A stretch of 64,000 nt of DNA, taken from the NCBI GenBank assembly GCA_963844235.1, contig CAWJNF010000004.1:1116001-1180000 (forward strand). Reading direction: 5' to 3'. The DNA comes from CAWJNF01 sp963844235. GTDB lineage: Bacteria; Actinomycetota; Thermoleophilia; Gaiellales; Gaiellaceae. Under the pieces are notes generated by a model. That model was given only the letters and a program-made list of their open reading frames with translations, was not told the DNA's origin and ran no database searches. The position numbers and the translations under genes were made by a program. Positions 25,856-35,736 of the stretch are shown in pieces. The first letter of the stretch is position 1. The number at the start of each line of letters is the position of its first letter.

Positions 25856-26884
25856 ATGACGCAGGACGAGCCTCGGGCAATCGCGGACGTCGAGGCGCTG
25901 GAGGAGCGCCTCTCGCGTCCTGACGATGATCTCGTGGCCGATCTCGCCCGTCTAGACGGCGACATCCTCGTGCTCGGCGCGGGCGGCAAGATGGGCCCGA
26001 CGCTGGCCCGGATGGCCAAGCGCGCCGCGCCGGAGAAGACCGTCCTTGCCGTCGCCCGGTTCACCGATTCCTCCGTCGACGATGCGCTGCAGGCGCACGG
26101 CGTGGAGACGATCAGGGCCGACCTCCTCGACCGTGACCAGATCGCACGCCTGCCGCGAGTCGAGAACGTCGTCTTCATGGCCGGTCAGAAGTTCGGAACT
26201 TCGGGCGCGCCGTCGCAGACCTGGGCGATGAACACGCTCGTGCCGGCGTTCGTGGCCGAAGCGATGCCGGAGAGCCGCATCGTCGCCTTCTCCACCGGCT
26301 GCGTGTACCCGTTCGTGCCGGTCGACTCGGGCGGCGCGACGGAGGACGCGCCGCTGACGCCACCCGGCGAGTACGCCAACAGCTGCGTCGGCCGCGAGCG
26401 CATGTTCCGCTGGTACTCCGAGCGGCTCGGCACGCCGGGCAGGCTGTTTCGCCTGAACTACGCGATCGACCTGCGCTACGGCGTGCTCTACGACGTCGCC
26501 CGCAAGGTTCACGACGGCGAGCCGGTCGACGTGACCACCGGACACGTCAACGTCATCTGGCAGGGCGACGCAAACGCGATGGCGCTCCGGTGCCTCGCCC
26601 ATTGCACGACACCGACCGAGCCGCTGAACGTCACAGGGCCGGAGACGATCGCCGTGCGCCGGCTCGCGGAAACGTTCGGCGAGCACCTCGGGAAGCGGCC
26701 GACGATCGTCGGTACCGAGGCGCCGACCGCCTGGCTCAACGACGCAAGTCGCGCCTTCGCCCTGCTCGGCGATCCGAAGGTGTCGCTGACGACGATGATC
26801 GAGTGGGTGGCCGACTGGGTCGCGCGCGACATGCCGAGCCTCGCCAAGCCGACCCAGTTCGAGGACCGAGATGGCACCTACTGA
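25856..26884 (+). CDS. NAD-dependent epimerase/dehydratase family protein lacking the YxxxK Lys
   Basis: A 342-residue extended short-chain dehydrogenase/reductase. The Rossmann start ILVLGAGGKMGPTLARMAKR, the Asn-Thr region MNTLVPAFVAEAM and IVAFSTGCVYPF are clear. The active-site segment reads EYANSCVGRER: the Tyr is present but the Lys four residues later is Cys, so normal SDR catalysis is doubtful. It may bind nucleotide without dehydrogenating, or use another mechanism. It starts the plus-strand unit epimerase-GNAT-aldolase, overlapping GNAT by 14 bp. Confidence 0.85.
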   Translation: MTQDEPRAIADVEALEERLSRPDDDLVADLARLDGDILVLGAGGKMGPTLARMAKRAAPEKTVLAVARFTDSSVDDALQAHGVETIRADLLDRDQIARLPRVENVVFMAGQKFGTSGAPSQTWAMNTLVPAFVAEAMPESRIVAFSTGCVYPFVPVDSGGATEDAPLTPPGEYANSCVGRERMFRWYSERLGTPGRLFRLNYAIDLRYGVLYDVARKVHDGEPVDVTTGHVNVIWQGDANAMALRCLAHCTTPTEPLNVTGPETIAVRRLAETFGEHLGKRPTIVGTEAPTAWLNDASRAFALLGDPKVSLTTMIEWVADWVARDMPSLAKPTQFEDRDGTY

Positions 26885-27716
26885 GGCCGAAGCCGGCCTG
26901 GCTCCGCTCGTGGAGATGCGGGAGACCGACGTACCCGCCGGATTCGCGCTGTCCGAGGAGGCGGGCTGGAACCAGACGGCCGAGGACTGGGCACTGCTGA
27001 TCCGCCTCGGCCGCGCCTTCGGCATTCCCGGCTCCGAGGGTCGCCTCGTTGCGACCGGCCTCGCGATGCCGTATCCGTCGGCGTTCGGCTGGATCGGCAT
27101 GGTCATCGTGCACGGCCCCTACAGGCGGCGCGGGCTCGCGACGCGCCTGATGGAGCGCTCGCTCGCGGAGCTGCGCGACCGCGGGCTCGTCCCGTTCCTC
27201 GACGCGACACCCGCCGGGCGGCCGGTGTACGAGCGCATGGGCTTCCGCGCCGTCGAGGCGCTGACACGCTGGCGCGGGCAGGGCGGCGGTCCCGAGGCTC
27301 ACGATCTGCCGCCGCTCGTCGACGTCGCCGAGATCGCCGAGCTCGACCGCGCCGCGTTCGGCGTGGACCGGTCGGCCGTTCTCGCCGACCTGCTCGCCCG
27401 GAAGGGAGCGCTGTCCCGGCGCGATCACGGCGGCGACGGCTTTCTCCTGGCACGCACGGGCCGCACCGCGACCTACGTCGGTCCCGTCGTCGCACGCGAG
27501 ACGGGTGCGTCACTGCGACTGCTCGAGTCGGCGCTGGCCGAGATCTCCGGCCCGGTGCTGGTCGACGTGCCCGACTGCCAGGCGGAGGTCGCCGGCCTGC
27601 TCGCCGAGCGCGGGTTCGAGCCCGAGCGGCCCTTCACGAGGATGGCGCTCGACCAGGACACAGGTTTCGGCGATCCCGCGCTGGTTCGCGCCATCGCGGC
27701 GCCGGAGCTCGGCTAG
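26871..27716 (+). CDS. GNAT family N-acetyltransferase
   Basis: A 281-residue double-GNAT-type protein. The N-terminal half contains the acetyl-CoA motif IVHGPYRRRGLATRLMERSL and the VYERMGFRAVEA ending. The C-terminal half is a degenerate second domain of the YitH/HolE type (VLVDVPDCQAEVAGLLAERG, then FEPERPFTRM). ATG at 26871 overlaps the epimerase end, and the aldolase gene follows after 2 bp. The target amine is unknown but probably belongs to the same pathway as its neighbours. Confidence 0.85.
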   Translation: MAPTEAEAGLAPLVEMRETDVPAGFALSEEAGWNQTAEDWALLIRLGRAFGIPGSEGRLVATGLAMPYPSAFGWIGMVIVHGPYRRRGLATRLMERSLAELRDRGLVPFLDATPAGRPVYERMGFRAVEALTRWRGQGGGPEAHDLPPLVDVAEIAELDRAAFGVDRSAVLADLLARKGALSRRDHGGDGFLLARTGRTATYVGPVVARETGASLRLLESALAEISGPVLVDVPDCQAEVAGLLAERGFEPERPFTRMALDQDTGFGDPALVRAIAAPELG

Positions 27717-27718
27717 CC

Positions 27719-28774
27719 GTGGAGACGTCGATGCGCTGGCGCGAGATCCCGGAAGACGTGCTCGCGGTATTCCGCGCAGGCGCTGTCATACCGGCTCACC
27801 CGCTCGCGCTGGACGCAAGCCGGCAGCTCGACGTGCCCCGGCAGCGGGCGCTGACCCGCTACTACCTCGATGCCGGCGCGGGCGGCCTTGCGGTGGGCGT
27901 CCACACGACCCAGTTCGCGATCCGAGAGGCAGGTCTCTACGAGCGCGTGCTCGACCTCGCGGTGGAGACGGCAACCGCCTGGACGAGCCGTCCGCTCATG
28001 CTGATCGCCGGCGCGGTCGGGCGCACCGAGCAGGCCGTCGCCGAGGCCCGCAGTGCACGGTCCCTCGGCTATCACGCGGTGCTGCTCAGCCTGGCCGCCC
28101 TGAAGGGAGAGAGCGAGGACGCATTGATCGGGCACTGCGAGGCGGTGGCCGAGGAGATGCCCGTGATCGGCTTCTACCTCCAGCCCGCGGTCGGGGGCAT
28201 CGAGCTCTCTCGCAGCTTCTGGCGGCGGCTCGCCGGGATCGAGAACGTGATCGGCGTCAAGGTCGCGCCGTTCAACCGCTATGCGACGCTGGCCGTGGTC
28301 CACGGCGTTGCCGAGGCGGGCGCCGCCGAGCGGGTCTCCCTCTACACGGGCAACGACGACCACATCGTGCTCGACCTGACGGTGCCGTTTCGCACCGAGG
28401 CCGGAGAGCTGCGCTTCGTCGGCGGCCTGCTCGGCCACTGGTCGGTGTGGGTGCGAACCGCGGTCGAGATCCTCGAGCGCTGCCGCGCGGCGCGCGATGC
28501 TCCCGCCGTGCCTGCCGACCTGCTCGCGCTCGACAGCGCGGTCACCGACTGCAACGCGGCGTTCTTCGACGTCGCGAACGGGTTTCACGGCGTTATCGCA
28601 GGGTGCCACGAGGTGCTCCGGCGCCAGGGGCTGCTCGAGGGCCGCTGGTGCCTCGATCCCGCCGAGGACCTGAGCCCCGGCCAGGCCGAGGCGATCGACC
28701 GCGTCTACCGCCTCTATCCGGAGCTCGCCGACGACGACTTCGTCGCGGAGAACCTCGAGCGCTGGCTGGCCTAG
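27719..28774 (+). CDS. Dihydrodipicolinate synthase family aldolase/lyase
   Basis: A 351-residue member of the DHDPS/NAL family of class I aldolases. The Schiff-base Lys is in NVIGVKVAPFNRY, and the catalytic Tyr in VIGFYLQPA. The N-terminal AHPLALDASRQLD and GGLAVGVHTTQFAIRE replace the usual substrate loop (GGT-GE), so it is probably not DapA and acts on another keto-acid. GTG start 2 bp after GNAT; a C-terminal extension of about 50 residues ends NLERWLA. It is the third gene of the epimerase-GNAT-aldolase unit. Confidence 0.85.
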   Translation: METSMRWREIPEDVLAVFRAGAVIPAHPLALDASRQLDVPRQRALTRYYLDAGAGGLAVGVHTTQFAIREAGLYERVLDLAVETATAWTSRPLMLIAGAVGRTEQAVAEARSARSLGYHAVLLSLAALKGESEDALIGHCEAVAEEMPVIGFYLQPAVGGIELSRSFWRRLAGIENVIGVKVAPFNRYATLAVVHGVAEAGAAERVSLYTGNDDHIVLDLTVPFRTEAGELRFVGGLLGHWSVWVRTAVEILERCRAARDAPAVPADLLALDSAVTDCNAAFFDVANGFHGVIAGCHEVLRRQGLLEGRWCLDPAEDLSPGQAEAIDRVYRLYPELADDDFVAENLERWLA

Positions 28775-28839
28775 GGACGACGCCGCAGGGCGGCCGCCTC
28801 TAGGCTAGGGTCGACAAGCGACGTCGACAGGGGGAAGCA

Positions 28840-29133
28840 ATGCCGACCTACATATCGCTCTGCAACTGGACCGATCAGGGCATCAAGAACGTCAAGGACA
28901 GCCTGAGCCGGGCCAAGGAGGCCGAAGACGCGATGGGGAAGCTCGGCGTTCGCTTCCAGTCCATTCACTGGACTGTCGGCCCGTACGATCTCGTGGCTAT
29001 CGTCGAGGCCGACGACGACGAGAGCGCCACGGCGGCCCTGCTCGCGCTCGGCGCCCAGGGCAACATCCGGACGACGACCATGCGCGCGTACGACGGCGAG
29101 GCGATGAGCGGCATCGTCGGCAAGCTCGGCTAG
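28840..29133 (+). CDS. GYD domain-containing protein
   Basis: A 97-residue GYD-type small alpha/beta protein with YISLCNWTDQGIKNVKDS at the N-terminus and the name motif varied as TVGPYDLVAIVEA (GPYD for GYD), then NIRTTTMRAY. GGGGGAAG precedes the ATG. These ferredoxin-like barrel proteins have no settled function and often accompany regulatory or stress genes. Confidence 0.85.
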   Translation: MPTYISLCNWTDQGIKNVKDSLSRAKEAEDAMGKLGVRFQSIHWTVGPYDLVAIVEADDDESATAALLALGAQGNIRTTTMRAYDGEAMSGIVGKLG

Positions 29134-29144
29134 CGATCGCCAGA

Positions 29145-29468
29145 TTGCGGGCCGCAGCGGCGGCTCGCTGCCTCGTGGCCACCGTCCTCGTCGATGCCGA
29201 GAACGTCCGGCGCTCCCGCTGGCCGAACCTCGGCCGCGACGAGCTCGAGGAGCTGTGCCGCCGCTGGGCGGCAAGCCGTGGCCACGAGGTCGTGCTCGTG
29301 TGGGAGCAGCCAGGTGAGAGCGCGGACGACTGGATCGCGCAGCATGCCCGCGATCACAGCCCGTACTGGCTCGTCACGTCCGACCGGGAGCTGCGAGACC
29401 GCGCCGGTGCGGACGCCGAGCGCATGATCGGCGGCGGGTCGTTTCTCGGCGAGCTCGACGCGGCATAG
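29145..29468 (+). CDS. NYN/YacP-like PIN-fold protein
   Basis: A protein of up to 107 residues with VLVDAENVRRSRWPN at the N-terminus, VVLVWEQPGESADDWIAQ in the middle and YWLVTSDRELRDRAG near the end. These three acidic clusters are those of the NYN/PIN-like ribonuclease fold and would bind metal at the active site, suggesting RNA cleavage. Start may be TTG 29145 or the GTG at 29175. It follows the GYD gene by 11 bp. Confidence 0.75.
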   Translation: MRAAAAARCLVATVLVDAENVRRSRWPNLGRDELEELCRRWAASRGHEVVLVWEQPGESADDWIAQHARDHSPYWLVTSDRELRDRAGADAERMIGGGSFLGELDAA

Positions 29469-29762
29469 AGCATTTCCCGCTGGACGGGCCTCCGAGCGTG
29501 GTGGGTCACGGTCGCGGCGGGAGAGCATCCTCTCGGCCTCGTGCTCACGCACGTGCACACGCCGTTCGCGGGCAGGGTTCACGATCGCCATCTCCAGGCC
29601 ATGGCGGAGCGTCTCGTGAGCACCAGCGTCGCCGTGGTCGGACGACGTGTCGGGCCGGATATCGGCTGGGATCACCGCCCGCTTAGTCGTCGACCTCGCA
29701 CCCGCTCGACCCTGAGCGTTCCTTTACGGGGGTGCCGAGGTCACGGTACGGTCAAGCCGCCG

Positions 29763-32674
29763 ATGAGTGCGGCTGCACCGCCGTTGGTTGGACGCGACGC
29801 TGAGCTGCGGGCGCTCGAGCGCGCGCTCGAGCGGACCGGCGGAGGTACGTCGCAGGCGCTGGGCATCTCCGGCGAGCCGGGCATCGGCAAGTCGCGGCTG
29901 CTCGGCGAGCTCGGCCGCCGAGCGGCGTCGCGGGGCCACCTCGTCGCAGCAGGACGGGCAGCGGAGCTGGAGCGCGACGTTCCCTTCGCGCTGTGGGTCG
30001 AGGCTCTGGACGACCACATCGCCCGAGCGGGGCGCGAGGCGCTCGCCGGCCTCGGAGAAGACCTGCTGGCGGAGCTGGCCGTGGCGCTGCCGTCGGTCGG
30101 GCGGGTCGCCGGCGTCGCGCCTGCGATGACGGGTGAGCGTCATCTCGTAGCGCGCGCGATCCGCGGGTTGCTCGAGCGCATGGCCGCGGCTAGCCCGGTG
30201 ACGGTGCTGCTCGACGACGTGCACTGGGCGGATCCGGCGTCGGTCGACGTGATCACGCTGTTGCTGCACCGTCTGCCGGAGGGCCCCGTGCTCCTCGCCA
30301 TGACCACACGGACCGGGCGCTCGCCGGCAGTGGAGGACGCGCTGCACGCGGCAGAGCGCCACGGGGATGCGGTGGCGCTGGAGCTGGGAACGCTCTCCGC
30401 GGGAGGCAGTCGACGCGCTGCTGGCGCCGTCGCTGGGCACGACCGTGCGGGCCCGCCTCTTTCGCGAGAGCGGTGGCAACCCGTTCTACCTGCAGGCCCT
30501 GGCGAGCGCGGGTGCGGCTACGGCGACCGCGCGAGCGGCGACGGTCGGCGCCGGCGTCCCGCGAGCGGTCGCGTCGGCGCTGGCCGGCGAGATCTCGTCG
30601 CTCGAGCGAGAGCGCGCGGCTGCTCGTGCAGGGCGCCGCGGTGGCCGGCGATCCGTTCGAGCCGACGCTCGCGGCGGCAGCGGCCGGGATGGACGAGGCG
30701 GCAGCGCTGGAAGCTCTCGACGCCGCGCTGGCGGCCGACCTGGTCCGGGCCACCGACCAGCCACGGCGCTTCAGCTTCCGGCATCCGCTCGTGAGGCGGG
30801 CTGTGTACGAGGCGGCGGGCGGCGGCTGGAAGCTGGCCGCGCACGCGCGGGCGGCCGAGACGCTCGCAGCGCGCGGCGCGACGGCACGGGAGCGGGCGCA
30901 CCACGTGGCCCGCGCGGCCCAGCCGGGCGACACGGATGCCGTCGCGCTGCTGGCCCTGGCCGGCGAGCAGACGGCCCTTGCGGCGCCCGCGACGGCGGCC
31001 GGGTGGTACGCGGCCGCACTGCGGCTGCTACCCGAGTCGCCCGAGCATGACGGACGTCGCCTGGCGTTGCTTGGTGCCCAGGCCTCGGCTCTCGCGTCCG
31101 GCGGACGGGCCGTCGAGGCGCGCGACGTCCTTCGCCAGCTGCTCGCGCGCCTACCCCCCGACGCAGCCGCCGAACGCGTGGAGGTCGCGGCCACGCTCGC
31201 CGAGCTGCAGGCGCTGTGGACGCAGCAGCCCGACGAGGCTCGGGCGCTGCTCGAGGCCGAACGGGCTGCGCTCGGCGATCTCGCCCCCGGGCTGGCCGCG
31301 GCGCTGACGCTCGTGATGGTTCGCGAGCGGGCCGTCCACGGCGATCACGCCGCGGCAGAGATGCTGGCCGACGAGGCTCGGGCGCTGGCGCGTGCCGCGG
31401 GCGATCCGGCGCTGGAAGCCGAGGCCGTGGCGACGGCGGCCGACGCCGCACACTGCCGGCTGCGCGGCGACGACCCCGAGGCGCTGGCGGCCGTCGACCT
31501 GAAGATCGCTCAGGCTGCGGAGCTGGTGGACGCCCTCAGCGACGAGCGGGTGGCGGAGCGGCTGCAGATGCTCTTCTGGCTCTCGGTCGCGTGGGTCTTC
31601 ACCGGCCGCTTCGAGCCCGCGCGCTCCCTGGCCGAGCGGGGAGTCCGCGTCGCGCGCCAGAGCGGTCAGGGCCTGTTCGCGCCCGCTTTCGTCTGTCTGA
31701 GGGGCTGGGTCGACGCCGAGCTCGGGCGCCTCGACGCGGCCGAGGCCGACGAGGAGGAGGCCCTCGAGAGCGCCCTGCTCTCCGGCAACGTCCAGGTGAC
31801 CTACTGGACGTCGATCGCGCTCAGCCGGACGGCGCTGGCGCGGGGTCGGATCGAGGCGGCGCTCGAGCACGGCCAGGCGGCCTGGGACGTGCTGGGCCTC
31901 GTCGAGTACTCGCAGGCCGGGTACGCGGTGGCCGACGCGCGCCTCGCCGCCGGCGATCCGCAGGGCGCGCGCGCCGTGCTGGAGGAGTTCGGCTGGGTTC
32001 ATCCCGCGTTGTGGACGCTCGATCGGCTCAGGGCCGCGGAGGTCGCGGTGCGCGTCCTGCTCGCCCTCGGGCAGGTGGAGGAGGCCGAGGCCTGGGCGAA
32101 GCGCATCCCGGCCGAGGGCGGCGGTCGCCAGGCTGGTGTCTTCGGCGCGATCGCCGGGCATGCCGAGGCCGCCGTCCTGCTCGCCCAGGAAGCGGCGCCA
32201 CGCGCGGCGGAGGTCGCGCTGGCCGCGGCCGCCGCGGGCGAGGAGGGCAACTCCCCCCTGTGGGCCGGTCGCTGCCGCACATTGGCCGGGACGGCGCTTG
32301 TGGCCTCAGGCCGCGGCGACGACGCGCGGCGCGAGCTGCGGCAGGCAGCCGCCGAGCTCGACGCGCGGGGAGCGTGGGGCTACCGCGACGAGGCGCTCCG
32401 CGAGCTGCGCCGTCTCGGGGACCGTCCGCGTCCGACATCGGCCTCTCTCCCCGAAGGGCGCGACAGCGGCGGCCGGCTGGGAACCCTGACCCCACGCGAG
32501 CGCGAGGTGGCACTGCTCGTGGCCACGGCGCAGACGAACGCGCAGATCGCCTCGCAGCTCCACCTGAGCGAGAGCACCGTGGAGAAGCACGTGTCGCGTG
32601 TGCTCGCCAAGCTCGGGCTGGGCTCGCGAGCAGGCATCGTGCGACTGCTAGCCGAGGACGCGCCGCCGAGCTGA
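29763..32674 (+). pseudogene. LuxR-family LAL-type ATPase regulator, two frame disruptions
   Basis: A large ATP-binding LuxR regulator (about 970 residues if restored). It has an N-terminal AAA/NB-ARC-like domain with Walker A GEPGIGKSRLLGELG and Walker B VTVLLDDVHWADPA, a long TPR-like helical middle, and a C-terminal LuxR helix-turn-helix LTPREREVALLVATAQTNAQ / STVEKHVSRVLAKLG. The frame changes by +1 near 30395-30402 and again near 30601-30610; the protein continues correctly in the next frame after each. Either two one-base read errors or true decay. It likely controls the adjacent hydrolase-methyltransferase genes. Confidence 0.85.
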
Positions 32675-32807
32675 CGCCGCCGGCGCGGGCGGCCCGCCGA
32701 CGGCGGAGCTCGATGGGGGCCGCGGGTGGGTGGGGACGCAAAGTTGGTGGTCTGGGTGGCGGACATCCGCCATACCGCCGGGCGGGCACTTCCGCGATCT
32801 TCTCGGC

Positions 32808-33627
32808 ATGAACCTCACATCGCATTCCACGCTCGGGCGGGAGGCGCTCGAGACGGTCGTCTCGAGCGACGGCACCCCGATCGCCGTCTGGCGAAGCGGG
32901 GATGGCCCGCCGCTGGTCCTCGTCCATGGCGCCACCGCCGATCACACTCGCTGGGCACCGGTCATGGCGGCGCTCGAGGAGCGCTTCACCGTCCTGGCTG
33001 TCGACCGCCGCGGCCGCGGCCGCAGCGGCGACGCGACCCTCTACGCGCTCGAACGCGAGTACGAGGACGTCGCCACGGTCGTCGAGTGGGCCGGCAGCTC
33101 GGTCAGCGTGCTGGGGCACTCGTATGGCGGCATCTGCGCGCTCGAGGCGGCGCTGCTCACCGAGGGCATCGGGAGGCTCGTGCTCTACGAGGCGCCGCGT
33201 CGGCTTCCTGCAGACCCCGCCCCATGTCGTCCATCGCCTGCAGGCCCTGCTCGACGCGGACGAGCGCGACGAGCTGCTCGTGCTCTTCATGCGGGAAGTC
33301 GCCGGCCTGTCCTCCGAGCAGATCGACCTCTTACGGTCGCTGCCGGCCTGGCAGGCCCGTCTCGCCGCCGCGCACACGATTCCCCGAGAGGAGCGTGCGA
33401 ATCGGGAATACGTCTTCCACGCCGATCGCTTCCGGGCACTGCACGTACCGACGCTGCTGCTCGCAGGCGGCGACAGCCCCGACGCGTTCAGGGCGGCCGC
33501 CGAGGCACTGTACTCGGCCCTGCCCGACTCCAGGGTCGCGGTCATGCCCGGGCAGCGACACGCCGCGATGGACACCGGGACCGAGCTGTTCGTCGCCGAG
33601 GTCTTCGGCTTCCTCGCGCCCGAGTGA
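32808..33627 (+). pseudogene. Alpha/beta hydrolase 1, one frame disruption
   Basis: An alpha/beta hydrolase: oxyanion region PPLVLVHGATADHTRW, DRRGRGRSGD, nucleophile elbow VLGHSYGGICA (Ser), and C-terminal PGQRHAAMDTG with the catalytic His. After VLYEAP the frame moves by +1 near 33195-33201 and continues VGFLQTPPHVV to the end. The restored protein is about 273 residues, normal for the family. It is closely paralogous to the hydrolase at 34852-35653, both keeping an EREYEDxA segment after the nucleophile-preceding loop. Confidence 0.8.
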
Positions 33628-33687
33628 TTCCGTGACAGCCACCAGACCGCTGCCGTCGATCGACTGCCCCGACCTCCCGACCCAAGG

Positions 33688-34786
33688 ATGGCGACGATGA
33701 CACTCACCGCACCCGATCCTACGGACGCCCTCGCCGAGCGCCTATTCGGCGCCACGGTCGGCGCCCTCGAGCTGTTCTCCGTCTACCTGGGTACCGAGCT
33801 CGGCCTCTACCGCACCCTTGCCGAGCACGGACCGCTGACCCCGGGCGACCTTGCGGACCGCGCGAGCATCGCGCCGCGCTACGCGCGCGAGTGGCTCGAG
33901 CAACAGGCCGTCGCGGGACTGCTCGAAGCCGACGACGTCGGCGCCGCAGCCGACGCACGCCGGTACCGGCTCACCCCCGACCACGCACGCGTGCTCGCCG
34001 ACCCCGACGATCCCGCGCACATGGCGCCGTTCGCGCACCTCCTGGTGGGCATCGGCGGCGTGCTGCCGCGGGTGGTCGACGTCCTACCGAACGGGCGCGG
34101 GCGTGCCCTACCACGCCTACGGTCGGGACTTTCGTCACGGCCAGGGCCACATCAACCGGCCGGCGTTCACCCGCGAGCTCCCCACCGAGTGGCTCGCTGC
34201 GATGCCCGACGTCGTCGCCCGCCTGGAGACCGCGCGGCACGCGCGCGTCGCCGACGTCGGCTGCGGGCAAGGCTTCTCCACGATCGCCATGGCCCAGGCG
34301 TTCCTGGACACCCACGTCGACGGGCTCGACGCCGATGCCGGCTCGATCGCGGACGCGCGCGGCCACGCCAGAGACGCCGGTCTGGACGGCCGCGTCCGCT
34401 TCCTGCAAGCCGACGCCGCCGAGCTCGCCGGCCACGGCCCGTACGACCTCGTTCTCCTCCTCGAGGCGCTGCACGACATGAGCCAGCCCGTCGAGGCGCT
34501 GCGCGCTGCCCGCAGCGCGCTCACGCCCGGAGGGGTTGTGCTCGTCGTCGACGAGAAGGTCGCCGAGACCTTCACCGCCCCAGGCGACGAGGTCGAGCGG
34601 ATGATGTACGGCTGGAGCGTCACCCACTGCCTCCCTACCCAACTCGTGGAGCAGCCCTCTGCCGCCCTGGGCACCGTCATGCGCGCGGGCGCCGTCCGCG
34701 AGCTCGCTGCCGACGCCGGGTTCTCCCGCGTCGACGTCCTGCCGGTCGACAACGACTTCTTCCGCCTCTACCGGCTCGATCCGTGA
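33688..34786 (+). pseudogene. SAM-dependent class I methyltransferase, one frame disruption
   Basis: A methyltransferase with an N-terminal winged-helix dimerisation region (TLAEHGPLTPGDLADRA, ARE-WLEQQAVAGLLEADD) and a Rossmann core starting RVADVGCGQGFSTIAMAQAF, with motif DLVLLLEALHDM. The frame shifts by +1 near 34081-34086, between GGVLPRVVDV and YRTGAGVPYHAYG. Restored length is about 365 residues. It lies between two paralogous hydrolases. The domain layout resembles small-molecule O-methyltransferase-like enzymes; the substrate is unknown. Confidence 0.8.
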
Positions 34787-34851
34787 CCACCGAACCAAGC
34801 AGTACCGTCAGGCCGCCGGCCGCGGCCACCAGACCCGAAGGAGCTATCACC

Positions 34852-35653
34852 ATGAGCACCACCAGGACCGTCCACACCGTCACCTCGCCAGGACGGCACC
34901 CAGATCGCCTACCAGCTCTCGGGCGACGGGCCCCCGTTGGTCCTCGTCCACGGCGGGATCTCGGATCACTCCTACTGGCATGCCGTGCTACCCGCGCTCG
35001 AGGCTCGCTTCAGCGTCTACGCGATGGAGCGGCGTGGCCGCGGCCACAGCGGCGACACGCAGCCGTACGCGATCGAGCGCGAGTACGAGGACATCGCCGC
35101 GCTGGTCGAGTCCATCGGCGAGCCGGCCTACCTGCTCGGGCATTCCTACGGTGCGATCTGCGCCGTCGAGGCGGCTCTGCGAGTGGACGACCTGCGCGGG
35201 CTCGTCCTCTACGAGCCGCCCTTCGACCCGAACGGCTTCGCCTTCCTGCCCGGATTCAGCGACAGCCTCGAGGCGCTGCTCGCCGCAGGCGATCGTGCGG
35301 GAGTGATCCGCAAGATGATGGCCGAGGTCATCGGGCTCTCGCCCGAGGAGCTCGCAGAGCTCGAGGCGAGCGAGTCCTGGCCGGCGCTCGTGGCGACCGC
35401 GCACACCCTGCCGCGGGAGCTGCGTGCCGTCGAGGCCTATCGCTTCGACGCCGAGCGCTTCCGCGCCCTGACCGTGCCGACGGTCCTCCTCGACGGCGAC
35501 CAGAGCCCTGACGAGATCCGCCTCGGAGTCCGGCTGCTCGACGAGGTAGTCCCCGACTCGCGGCTCGTGACAATGCCCGGCGTCGGGCACGAGGCGGTCG
35601 AGACGGGTCCCGAGCTCTTCGCCGAGACCGTCCTCGGCTGCCTCGCCGGCTGA
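34852..35653 (+). pseudogene. Alpha/beta hydrolase 2, frame disruption near the N-terminus
   Basis: ATG at 34852 has AAGGAG upstream and encodes MSTTRTVHTVTS. A +1 change near 34885-34892 is then needed to reach GTQIAYQLSGDGPPLVLVHG. The rest is an intact hydrolase: ERRGRGHSGD, elbow LLGHSYGAICA (Ser), and PGVGHEAVETG (His). Without the shift, translation could only restart at the GTG at 34937 and lose the first strands. It is paralogous to hydrolase 1. Confidence 0.8.
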
Positions 35654-35669
35654 AGGAGTGCCTGCGCAC

Positions 35670-35715
35670 CGGTGCCGCGTCCGGCAGGAGACGCGGCACC
35701 GGGCCAAAGGCCCGG
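35670..35715 (+). terminator. Tandem hairpins after hydrolase 2
   Basis: A 12-bp stem pairs CGGTGCCGCGTC with GACGCGGCACCG across an 8-nt loop. It is directly followed by CCGGGCC-AAA-GGCCCGG. No U-tract follows, as is usual in GC-rich actinobacteria. It probably ends the LuxR-hydrolase-methyltransferase transcript. Confidence 0.6.
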
Positions 35716-35736
35716 CAGCACGTCTATGCTCCGGGC

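Noticed and set aside
31151..32161. 336-residue minus-strand frame opposite the LuxR regulator
   Set aside because: Shadow of the TPR-like Ala/Glu-rich region; no start signal or family pattern.
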